DNA from: CAZQBY01 sp964540655
GTDB lineage: Archaea > Altiarchaeota > Altiarchaeia > JAFGQM01
NCBI GenBank assembly: GCA_964540655.1
Contig: CAZINR010000021.1
Coordinates: 1 to 19,995 of the forward strand
Length of the DNA stretch: 19,995 nucleotides
Reading direction: 5' to 3'
The translations under genes were made by a program, and so were the position numbers. This document shows, piece by piece, positions 12,658 to 19,222 of this stretch (the stretch's first letter is position 1; the number at the start of each line of letters is the position of its first letter). The notes beneath the pieces were generated by a model, which did no database searches, had not been told where the DNA came from, and saw nothing but the letters and a program-made list of their open reading frames with translations.

Positions 12658-13539
12658 ATGAAAGCCGTTCTCTTCGACCTAGACGGGGTCATAACCTCGG
12701 AGAGGATATACTGGAACTGCTCGGGGCTGGCCTTCGCCCGGTTCAGGGACATGGACGTGCCGGAAGACAGGGAGGGCAAGGTCAGGCTGGCCCAGAAGCT
12801 GCTGCCGGACACGGTCATCAAGCGGTTCAAGGAGGCGGGCATAAACTCCAACTGGGACATAACCTACGCTATATCGGTCCTCAACACCATCGGCAAAGAC
12901 GTCAACTGGTTCCTGGACGAGGTGGAGAGACGCGGCTACAAGGGCCTGGATTATCTCAAGCTACTGGACGAGCTGGACCCCTCTGTCAAGCACGACCGCG
13001 AGGGCGGGCCGTGGGAGAAGGCGCATAAGAAGTTCCAGCAGTGCTACTACGAGCTGGAGGAGACCGACGAGCCGGCGATTCCGCTGGAGCAGGTCAGTAA
13101 GGCCCTTGAAGAGCTGAAGGGCATGGGCTTCAGGCTGGGGATAGTCACGGGGAGGCCGTACAAGGAGGCGGAGCTCCCGCTCAAGCGCTGGGGGCTGTGG
13201 GATTATTTCGAGAAGGGGCTCATCGTCACGGAGACCGAGGTCAGTGAGGAGAGCAAGAAGCGCGGGGAGCACCTGGGCAAGCCCAATCCATATCCCATAC
13301 TGCGCGCGATATTCGCCAACGAGGAGTGCGACGAGTGCGATATCGAGAAGATAAGGGACGACTACGTCTTCGTCGGAGACTCGGTCTCGGACGTCGTGGC
13401 CGCTAAGAGGGCGGGGATACCGGTCATCTGTGTGAATACAGGCATAGCCGGCGAGGAGTCGCTGAGAAAGGCGGGAGCCGACCTGATAGTGGAAGACTTG
13501 AGCAGGGTTCCCGAAGCGATTAAGGGTTTCAGAGCTTAA
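12658..13539 (+). CDS. HAD-superfamily phosphatase, candidate histidinol-phosphatase
   Basis: This 293-aa haloacid dehalogenase-type hydrolase has all four motifs: FDLDG with Asp7 and Asp9, Thr164 in IVTGRP, Lys208 in LGKPNP and FVGDSVSD with Asp241 and Asp245. A cap domain of about 120 residues sits after motif I, and its size is unusual enough that the substrate cannot be named from sequence. No other phosphatase is present among the his genes here and HisB is not fused to one, so this is a reasonable candidate for the histidinol-phosphate step. I chose ATG 12658 over an upstream in-frame start at 12610 because of the TATA-like element at 12628-12637. Confidence 0.82.
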   Translation: MKAVLFDLDGVITSERIYWNCSGLAFARFRDMDVPEDREGKVRLAQKLLPDTVIKRFKEAGINSNWDITYAISVLNTIGKDVNWFLDEVERRGYKGLDYLKLLDELDPSVKHDREGGPWEKAHKKFQQCYYELEETDEPAIPLEQVSKALEELKGMGFRLGIVTGRPYKEAELPLKRWGLWDYFEKGLIVTETEVSEESKKRGEHLGKPNPYPILRAIFANEECDECDIEKIRDDYVFVGDSVSDVVAAKRAGIPVICVNTGIAGEESLRKAGADLIVEDLSRVPEAIKGFRA

Positions 13540-13567
13540 TGGGAAGGGGCTTTGACTCAACCGATCC

Positions 13568-13575
13568 ATTTATCT
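13568..13575 (+). promoter_or_regulatory. TATA-like element for the HisC-like gene
   Basis: ATTTATCT is centred about 28 bp before the ATG at 13600 and supports that start over the TTG at 13552. It implies that the aminotransferase can be transcribed separately from the HAD gene. Confidence 0.45.
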
Positions 13576-13599
13576 AGAAACGCCTTCAAAATAGACGGA

Positions 13600-14694
13600 A
13601 TGGTTCCAGCAAGAGAGCATATGCTGCCCTATCTGGACGGCTGCGAGGCGGCCGCCTACGGGGCGAAAGGGAAGAAGCCGGAGGTGAGGCTGAACCTCAA
13701 CGAGTTCCAGTACGACCTCTCGCCGAAGGTGATAGAGGCCATCAAAGGACAGGCCCCGTGGGCCAAGAAGTACGTTTACCTAGGGGACGATGATACTGCG
13801 GAGCTCCAGCAGAAGGTCGCGGATTACGCAGGCGTGGACGTATGCGAGGTCGCCCTCGATGAGGCCCTCGATCAGGCATTCAACAGACTGCCGCGCGTCT
13901 TCACGCGGCCGGGCGACAACATAGTCTCGATGTCGCCCACCTATCCGGAGCTCATCCTGGGAGTAGAGCGCGCGGGCGGGAAGAGGAAGCTGGTCCAGAT
14001 GCATGAGCCGGAGCTGGAGATGGACGCCGACGAGGTGCTGGAGGCGATCGACGAGAAAACGAGATTCGTGTTCATCTGCAACCCAAACAACCCCACATCG
14101 TCCAAGACGCCGAGGGACGACATACTGAAGGTCGTGGAGAACGCGAAGGATAAGATAGTCGTCGTGGATGAGTGCTACTACGAGTACTGCGGCGAGACCG
14201 TGGCCGACGTCATCAACGAGCATGACAACCTCATAGTCGCGCGCAGCTTCTCGAAGGGTTTCGGACTGGCCGGGGGGCGGATGGCTTATCTGATAGCCGC
14301 AAAAGAGACGTGCGACGCCTACGGCAGGATACTGAACGGCTTCGAGTTCAACCGCTTCGGAGTGCACGCGGCGATAGCGTCGCTGGACGACATCGCCTAC
14401 TACGAAAAGCTCTGGGAGCGGATAGCGGATGAGAAAAGCGAAATACGCGCGGAACTGGAGAAGCTCGGAATCAGGGTCTGGGACTCCGCCACCTCTTTCC
14501 TGTTCATGGACGTCTCGGCTCTGGGCAGGACTTCGACCCAGGTCAAGGACTTCATCCTCGAGGAGTACGGAGTCATGATAAGGGACGTGCCGGCCACCTT
14601 CAAAGAGCTGGAGGACAAGTACGTCAGCTTCGCCATGCCGAAGCCTGAGATAGCCGCCAAGGTGCTGGAGGGCATGAGAAGGCTGGCAGAATAG
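13600..14694 (+). CDS. hisC: HisC-like class I/II aminotransferase, divergent
   Basis: This PLP-dependent fold type I aminotransferase is most like histidinol-phosphate aminotransferase, which makes histidinol phosphate from imidazole-acetol phosphate. The 364-aa product has LNLNEFQYDLSPKVIEAI, ICNPNNPTS (159-167), VVDECYYEY with Asp190 and the catalytic lysine Lys219 in ARSFSKGFGLAGGR (Arg227 contacts the PLP phosphate in the family). Two hallmarks are missing by manual alignment: the PLP-binding GNGSDE is replaced by DEALDQ (87-92), and the C-terminal Arg that grips the substrate (usual LRxxxG) is absent in KYVSFAMPK (340-348). The start at ATG 13600 follows a TATA-like element. Its place after hisG-D-B and a phosphatase supports HisC, but another substrate is possible. 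Confidence 0.75.
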   Translation: MVPAREHMLPYLDGCEAAAYGAKGKKPEVRLNLNEFQYDLSPKVIEAIKGQAPWAKKYVYLGDDDTAELQQKVADYAGVDVCEVALDEALDQAFNRLPRVFTRPGDNIVSMSPTYPELILGVERAGGKRKLVQMHEPELEMDADEVLEAIDEKTRFVFICNPNNPTSSKTPRDDILKVVENAKDKIVVVDECYYEYCGETVADVINEHDNLIVARSFSKGFGLAGGRMAYLIAAKETCDAYGRILNGFEFNRFGVHAAIASLDDIAYYEKLWERIADEKSEIRAELEKLGIRVWDSATSFLFMDVSALGRTSTQVKDFILEEYGVMIRDVPATFKELEDKYVSFAMPKPEIAAKVLEGMRRLAE

Positions 14695-14701
14695 TTTTTT
14701 T
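14695..14701 (+). terminator. T-run directly after the HisC-like gene
   Basis: Seven T residues follow the TAG stop without a hairpin, the form of many archaeal intrinsic terminators. It also lies about 29 bp before the next ATG, so it could serve as a weak TATA element instead. Confidence 0.4.
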
Positions 14702-14726
14702 GGTCCTCTTCCTTAAATTACAGAAA

Positions 14727-15659
14727 ATGCTTTTCCTGAACAAAGAGGAGGTCGGGTTCCTGGTCTCCATGGAAGAGGTCATAGGAGCGGTCGAGGAGGC
14801 GTTCCTCAAGCACGCTCACGGCAAGACCCGGTACCCGCCGAAGAGCCAGTTCATGCTGCCGACGGAGCAGTGGCGCTGGTGGGGCTTCATGCCCGTCTAT
14901 GTGGAGGGCATGGGCGTGGCGTGCAAGGTGGTCTGCGACTACCCGGAGAACAAGGGGAAGGGCAGGCCGACGATAATAGCGACGATAATGCTGTGCGACC
15001 CGGGAACTGGGGAGGTCAAAGCCGTAATGGACGCGACACATCTCACCGCACTCCGGACGGGGGCGCTGGGAGCGGTCGCAGCAAAGCATCTTGCGCGCGA
15101 GGACGCGAAGACCGTCGGCGTAATGGGTTGCGGAGTCCAGGCGAGGACCCAGCTGACCGGTCTGACGAAGGTGCGCGACATAGAGGAGGTCAGGGTTTAC
15201 GATATCAACGAAGGCGCTGCCAGCCAGTTCATCCTCGACATGAGGGGTCTAGGGCTGCCGATAAAGGAGGTGGACTCTAAAAAGTCTATGAGGAGCGACA
15301 TAGTCGTGGCCGCGACGGTCTCCAAGGACCCGGTCGTTTTCGGCGAAGAGATTCAGCCGGGGACCCACATCACGTCAATCGGAGCTCACACGCCCGACGC
15401 GCGCGAGGTGGACGACGACCTCATGCGGAAATCCAAAGTGGTCATAGATTCACCCGATGCGAAGAAGTCCGGAGACCTGCAGGGCTTCAATGGCGATTTA
15501 GTCGAGATAAAAGAGGTCATAGCGGGCAAGAACGTGCGAACGGGGCCGCAGGACATCACTTTGTTCAAGTCCGTGGGTACCGCCCTGCAGGACGTGGCGA
15601 TAGCCAGCCTAGTCTATGAGAAGGCAGTAAAGGCCGGGGCGGGCAAGGAACTGGGGTAA
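14727..15659 (+). CDS. Ornithine cyclodeaminase / alanine dehydrogenase family protein
   Basis: This 310-aa protein belongs to the ornithine cyclodeaminase/mu-crystallin family, NAD(P)-dependent enzymes that include ornithine cyclodeaminase (ornithine to proline) and the archaeal alanine dehydrogenase of the AF1665 type. Seen are active-site Lys67 (GVACKVV), the signature ATHLTALRTGALGAVAAKHL (103-122), the Rossmann loop GVMGCGVQAR (131-140), HITSIGAHTPDAREVD (214-229) and TLFKSVGTALQDVA (278-291). The start at ATG 14727 fits the family N-terminus. Substrate cannot be fixed: ornithine would connect with the decarboxylase upstream in the window, alanine with general nitrogen metabolism. It follows the HisC-like gene closely on the same strand, so readthrough is possible. 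Confidence 0.88.
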   Translation: MLFLNKEEVGFLVSMEEVIGAVEEAFLKHAHGKTRYPPKSQFMLPTEQWRWWGFMPVYVEGMGVACKVVCDYPENKGKGRPTIIATIMLCDPGTGEVKAVMDATHLTALRTGALGAVAAKHLAREDAKTVGVMGCGVQARTQLTGLTKVRDIEEVRVYDINEGAASQFILDMRGLGLPIKEVDSKKSMRSDIVVAATVSKDPVVFGEEIQPGTHITSIGAHTPDAREVDDDLMRKSKVVIDSPDAKKSGDLQGFNGDLVEIKEVIAGKNVRTGPQDITLFKSVGTALQDVAIASLVYEKAVKAGAGKELG

Positions 15660-15670
15660 CATTAGAATAA

Positions 15671-15694
15671 TTTTTAAAGGCTCAGTTATAATTA
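15671..15694 (+). promoter_or_regulatory. A/T-rich promoter region of the secreted caspase-like operon
   Basis: Two TATA-like candidates are present: TTTTTAAA (15671-15678), centred 37 bp before the ATG, and TTATAATTA (15686-15694), centred about 22 bp before it. I cannot decide between them. Confidence 0.4.
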
Positions 15695-15711
15695 TCGCGC
15701 TAATTCTGAAA

Positions 15712-16284
15712 ATGGCTGAGGGCGAGAATCCGGGCAATGCGCAGCCAATCCCCGAGCACAGGGGGAAGACGCTCAAGGTCGTGGCCCTCGTGGGAGTGCT
15801 CGTAATCGCAATAGCCGTAATCTTGTTCATGGCCTTCTTCGCAAAAGACCTGTTCCCCAGCGGCCCGGGCGGGGGTGGGATAGAACAGCCCCAACAGCCT
15901 AGCGGCGGTGATTTGATAGGGGTAGGAACGCCAGGTGCGAGCTCTGCGATGTCGCAGGAAGGGGCGGCCGAGGAGGCCATAGAAGAGGGGTTCGAGACTG
16001 GGGATGAAACAGTCTACATTTTCTGCGAGGAGCTGGATTCCGGCGACAGGGTGGCCACGCAGGGCGACCCGGACAAGTATTCGGTCTCCGGGCCGGTCTG
16101 GTTCGCGTACGTTGACGAGCTGCCCGGCGCGTTCTTCGAGCACGATGTCAAATACGTCTTCATAGACGCCTCGACGGGCGAGAAGATGGTCTACGAGGAG
16201 TCGTGGCCTCCCGACATAAACGGAGAAGACATGTTCGACGCCGGAGGGGATTGCGGCGGCGTTATTGAGGTTCAACAGATATGA
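15712..16284 (+). CDS. Single-pass membrane protein coupled to the caspase-like protein
   Basis: The 190-aa product has a short charged N-terminus (1-20), one strong transmembrane helix (about 21-43, hydrophobic Val/Ile/Leu/Ala) and a Gly/Pro/Gln linker (50-75). A soluble domain (about 96-190) follows, presumably outside the cell because no Arg/Lys follows the helix except one Lys. That domain has two Cys (105, 181) able to form a disulfide, and a segment YVFIDASTGEKMVYEESWPP (148-167) faintly like PepSY propeptide strands; that resemblance is weak. The stop overlaps the ATG of the caspase-like gene as ATGA. An anchor, chaperone or inhibitor for that peptidase is inferred from the coupling. 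No family is recognised with confidence. Confidence 0.8.
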   Translation: MAEGENPGNAQPIPEHRGKTLKVVALVGVLVIAIAVILFMAFFAKDLFPSGPGGGGIEQPQQPSGGDLIGVGTPGASSAMSQEGAAEEAIEEGFETGDETVYIFCEELDSGDRVATQGDPDKYSVSGPVWFAYVDELPGAFFEHDVKYVFIDASTGEKMVYEESWPPDINGEDMFDAGGDCGGVIEVQQI

Positions 16285-19160
16285 GGAGAATGCGAATAAT
16301 CTGGAGCATAGCGGCTTTCTTAATCCTGGTCGGCCTGGCCGCGGCCCAGCCGATGGGAGACTACGGCGACGCGCCGGACGGCAGTGACGCATATCCGGGA
16401 GTCGCGGGCATGTTCCCCACGCTCTACGGCAGCACCTCAGGCCTGATAGGGGGGCATGCTCTGAAAGTTGGCGAGGAGATGATCGGTGAGAGCGTCAGCG
16501 AAGAGAAGGATGCTAATGACCCTGCTGATGCGGACGGCATCCAAAATCTGGTGGACCAGGATTTAGATGATCCTGTTTATCTCATGGTCATGGCGGTAAG
16601 CATTCCGGCCAGGGCCAAGCTCAAGTTCAAGGTCGCCATAGACGAAGACGCTCCCGCGGGAAAGAGGTATATAAACGCGCTTCTTGATTTCGACAAGAAC
16701 GGGAGCTGGGGCGGCAGCCGCAACGGCGAGGAGTGGGCCGTCAAGAACCAGGAGATAGAGATCCAGCCCGGCTCGACCGAGTGGGTGGAGACGGAGTGGT
16801 TCAACTGGGGGAACGGCATGATTATGCCCACGCCGGTGTGGGCGCGCCTGGCGATAACGCGAAACCCCATAGACTACAAGGACTGGAAGGGCCAGGGGGC
16901 CTTCGAGTACGGCGAGATACAAGACTTTTTGATAGAGCTGAAGGCCGGAGACCGGCAAGAGAAAGAAGACGGCGGAGGCGGCAAGAGGAAGCCGGTCTGC
17001 GGCGACGGCGTCAAAGACGCTGGCGAGCAGTGCGACGGGAAGGACGACAAAGCCTGCCCCGGGAAGTGCAAGGCAAACTGCAGATGCCCGAAGGGCCTGG
17101 GCGGCGGAGGTCCCGGAGGCGGAGGGCCGGGAAGCCCGGGGCCGGACGAGGGCCCGTGCACCACGCCCGTAGCGTATCACGCTCTCGTAATCAACGCGGG
17201 CGACAACGGCCGCAGGAAGCAGGCCATGGACTCGGCCGACGACATCTGGCAGATGCTGGGCGAGCAGGGCTATGACAGAGGGCGTTACCTGGCGCCGCAT
17301 TGGGATGAAGAAATCGGCGATATGTCGGACGACGGTGTGACGGCGGGCGGCTACAGCAGCCTCGCGGGAATAGAGGCCGCCTTCCAGAAGCTGGGCAAGG
17401 AAGTCAAATGCGTCGACAGAGTCATGATATACATAATAGGGCACGGGCTGAAGAAGGGTGGCAGGAAGTACGGAAAGTCCTGGTCCAGCGGGGGGATAAT
17501 ACTCAACGGCGGGAAGGGGAAGAAGGAGATACTCACCCCTGAGAAGCTCAATGAGCTCATAAGCAAATACCTGCCAGCCTGCCCCAACGAGGACTGCAAG
17601 ACGCCCGAGAAGAGCTGCCATGTCAGCATAGTCGTAGAGTCCTGCCACTCAGGCAACTTCTTCAACACCCTCAAGGGGGTCGGAAGGACTGTGGCGGTCT
17701 CAGCAGCCAGCGACGAGGTTGCGTTCTTCGGCAGAGAGGATGGCGATTGGCATGGAGGGGATTATAGCAACGGTTATGTGGATGACATGTACAGCCCGGG
17801 CACCTCGGACACAGACGGCGACGGGCATGTTTCAGTGGCCGAAGCCCACGCATCGGCAACAAGCAAGCTCTCGGTGGCCGAGAAGTTCAAGAGGAAGCAG
17901 ACTCCCGACATAGACAGCCAGGAGTGCGAGTGCCTGCCTCTGACATGCGGGCCCAAATGCGGAGACGGGAAGGTAGATTCGTCCGATGAGGAGTGCGACT
18001 ACGCGGCGGACCCGACGGGCTGTTCTCAGAGTGAAACATGCAGTGAGGACTGCATATGCGAACCGATAGAGACCCCGCCGCCAGTCGAGGATTGCGGAGA
18101 GGGCGGATTCTTCTACCAGACGGAGTGCGAAGCGGAATGCGACGGCTCCTGCATCATGGGGGACGACCAGTGCTGGTACTGCATAGAAGAGGGGGGGTGC
18201 CCGGAGAACCAGTACACGCAAGAGGAGTGCGAGGACAGAAGGACCGGCTACCAGAGGTGCGTCTGCAGTGAGTCTACCGGCTGCTGCTATCTGCAGAGCG
18301 TCTGCGGCAGGGGGGAATACATCTCCTCAGACTGCGACGGCGAGTGCGAGGGCAGCGAAGAATGCATTGTCGAGGACCCGGACGTCCCCTGTTACACATG
18401 CGGTTCGCAGGATTGCGGAGAGAGCGAATACGAGACGCAGACCGACTGCGAGGCTGAATGCGAAGTGGCCTGCGATATCGACGAAGCTACCAACTGCTGG
18501 TATTGCGGAGGCATGCCCCGGGGTTCGGCCTGTGAGGACGTGGGCATGTACAGCACGCAGGGCGATTGCGACCAGGATTGCGAAGAGCCGGACAGATGCG
18601 TCCTCCATGAAGCCTATGGCTGCTGGTACTGCCAGAACGTGGAGTGCGGCAGCGGACTGTACGAGAATGCGGAATGCGACGGGCAATGCGATGACGAGGA
18701 ATACTGCGAAGAATACCAAGGAAGCGGATGTTACAGGTGCGTGCAGAGTCCGTGCCCGGACCTATATGTCAGCTCTCTTTCAGCTAACATACACAGGAGC
18801 GCTTCGACCACCTGCCAGGGGGAGGTGTGCCAGACGTTCTGCGAACTGGACGGAGAGGTTGAATTCAGGATAAAGAACGCTGGAAGCGCGCAGGCAGGAG
18901 GCTCTACCGCGAAGGTGGATATCGCGCCCAACGTCGGGACCCAGCAGGAGATGATAGGCTCTCTCAACGGAGGCCAGGAGAGCGGCACTGTGACCACCAG
19001 TTTCTACAAGTCCGGAACCGTCTCTGGGAGCGGCATAGAGTCCTGCGCGCAGCTGGACTGGTGGGTCGGCAGCTACACGGCCAGCGTCACAGCAGACCAG
19101 GGAGACGCCGTAGACGAGTGCAACGAGAACAACAACGTGCAGTCTGTGAGCCCCCAGTAG
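16281..19160 (+). CDS. Secreted modular caspase-like peptidase with Cys-rich repeats
   Basis: The 959-aa product starts with a signal peptide (1-22, hydrophobic core, Ala-Ala-Ala cleavage site). Next come a GEVED-like beta domain (about 26-222, beginning GDYGDAPDGSDAYPG) and a Cys-rich CGDGVKDAGEQCD module (240-269). A Gly/Pro linker (272-291) leads to a caspase/legumain-fold peptidase domain (about 298-535) with His388 in YIIGHG and Cys455 in ESCHSG. An EF-hand loop (Asp510-Glu521), a second CGDG module (560-593), six Cys-rich repeats (605-824) and a CARDB-like domain (826-959, ending VDECNENNN) follow. It has no C-terminal membrane anchor, so it may be held by its membrane partner or released. 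The His/Cys dyad suggests an active endopeptidase; substrate and specificity are unknown. Calcium may be needed, judging from the EF-hand. Confidence 0.88.
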   Translation: MRRMRIIWSIAAFLILVGLAAAQPMGDYGDAPDGSDAYPGVAGMFPTLYGSTSGLIGGHALKVGEEMIGESVSEEKDANDPADADGIQNLVDQDLDDPVYLMVMAVSIPARAKLKFKVAIDEDAPAGKRYINALLDFDKNGSWGGSRNGEEWAVKNQEIEIQPGSTEWVETEWFNWGNGMIMPTPVWARLAITRNPIDYKDWKGQGAFEYGEIQDFLIELKAGDRQEKEDGGGGKRKPVCGDGVKDAGEQCDGKDDKACPGKCKANCRCPKGLGGGGPGGGGPGSPGPDEGPCTTPVAYHALVINAGDNGRRKQAMDSADDIWQMLGEQGYDRGRYLAPHWDEEIGDMSDDGVTAGGYSSLAGIEAAFQKLGKEVKCVDRVMIYIIGHGLKKGGRKYGKSWSSGGIILNGGKGKKEILTPEKLNELISKYLPACPNEDCKTPEKSCHVSIVVESCHSGNFFNTLKGVGRTVAVSAASDEVAFFGREDGDWHGGDYSNGYVDDMYSPGTSDTDGDGHVSVAEAHASATSKLSVAEKFKRKQTPDIDSQECECLPLTCGPKCGDGKVDSSDEECDYAADPTGCSQSETCSEDCICEPIETPPPVEDCGEGGFFYQTECEAECDGSCIMGDDQCWYCIEEGGCPENQYTQEECEDRRTGYQRCVCSESTGCCYLQSVCGRGEYISSDCDGECEGSEECIVEDPDVPCYTCGSQDCGESEYETQTDCEAECEVACDIDEATNCWYCGGMPRGSACEDVGMYSTQGDCDQDCEEPDRCVLHEAYGCWYCQNVECGSGLYENAECDGQCDDEEYCEEYQGSGCYRCVQSPCPDLYVSSLSANIHRSASTTCQGEVCQTFCELDGEVEFRIKNAGSAQAGGSTAKVDIAPNVGTQQEMIGSLNGGQESGTVTTSFYKSGTVSGSGIESCAQLDWWVGSYTASVTADQGDAVDECNENNNVQSVSPQ
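17172..17885 (+). other. Caspase-fold catalytic domain
   Basis: Residues 298-535 of the 959-aa protein run from the first core strand (AYHALVINAG) through an IYIIGHGLKKGG strand-turn with catalytic His388 to VSIVVESCHSGNFF with nucleophile Cys455, then VAVSAASDEVAFF. The order of strand, His-Gly, strand and Cys-His-Ser-Gly matches clan CD peptidases such as legumain, caspase and clostripain families. Confidence 0.8.
17808..17843 (+). other. EF-hand calcium-binding loop
   Basis: DTDGDGHVSVAE (residues 510-521) has Asp, Asp, Asp, Gly and Glu at positions 1, 3, 5, 6 and 12, a complete EF-hand/dockerin-type loop. Only one copy is visible. Confidence 0.75.
18093..18752 (+). repeat. Six tandem Cys-rich protein repeats
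   Basis: Residues 605-824 hold six degenerate units of 35-39 residues beginning near Cys605, 640, 675, 712, 751 and 789. The shared pattern is roughly C, a Y/F a few residues on, a C-x3-C pair, another Cys, then C-[WY]-x-C at the end. Units are acidic (Glu/Asp-rich), and unit 2 departs most from the pattern. They resemble small disulfide-stabilised extracellular modules; no known family name is offered. Confidence 0.75.
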
Positions 19161-19178
19161 GACCACTGCTCAGTGCTC
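19161..19178. terminator. Imperfect palindrome after the caspase-like gene
   Basis: GACCACTG and CAGTGCTC flank CT with one mismatch, directly after the stop codon. It could form a small hairpin at the 3' end of the operon, but no T-run follows, so the terminator call is weak. Confidence 0.25.
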
Positions 19179-19190
19179 ATGGATGCGCGA

Positions 19191-19200
19191 GCTTTAATAG
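19191..19200 (+). promoter_or_regulatory. TATA-like element for the DUF763 gene
   Basis: GCTTTAATAG is centred 27 bp before the ATG at 19223, fitting a leaderless transcript. Confidence 0.5.
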
Positions 19201-19222
19201 CGACAACCGTTTAAGGGCTGCT

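Noticed and set aside
16563..17648. 361-codon frame antisense to the caspase-like gene
   Set aside because: Leu/Ala/Val-rich mirror of a confident coding region.
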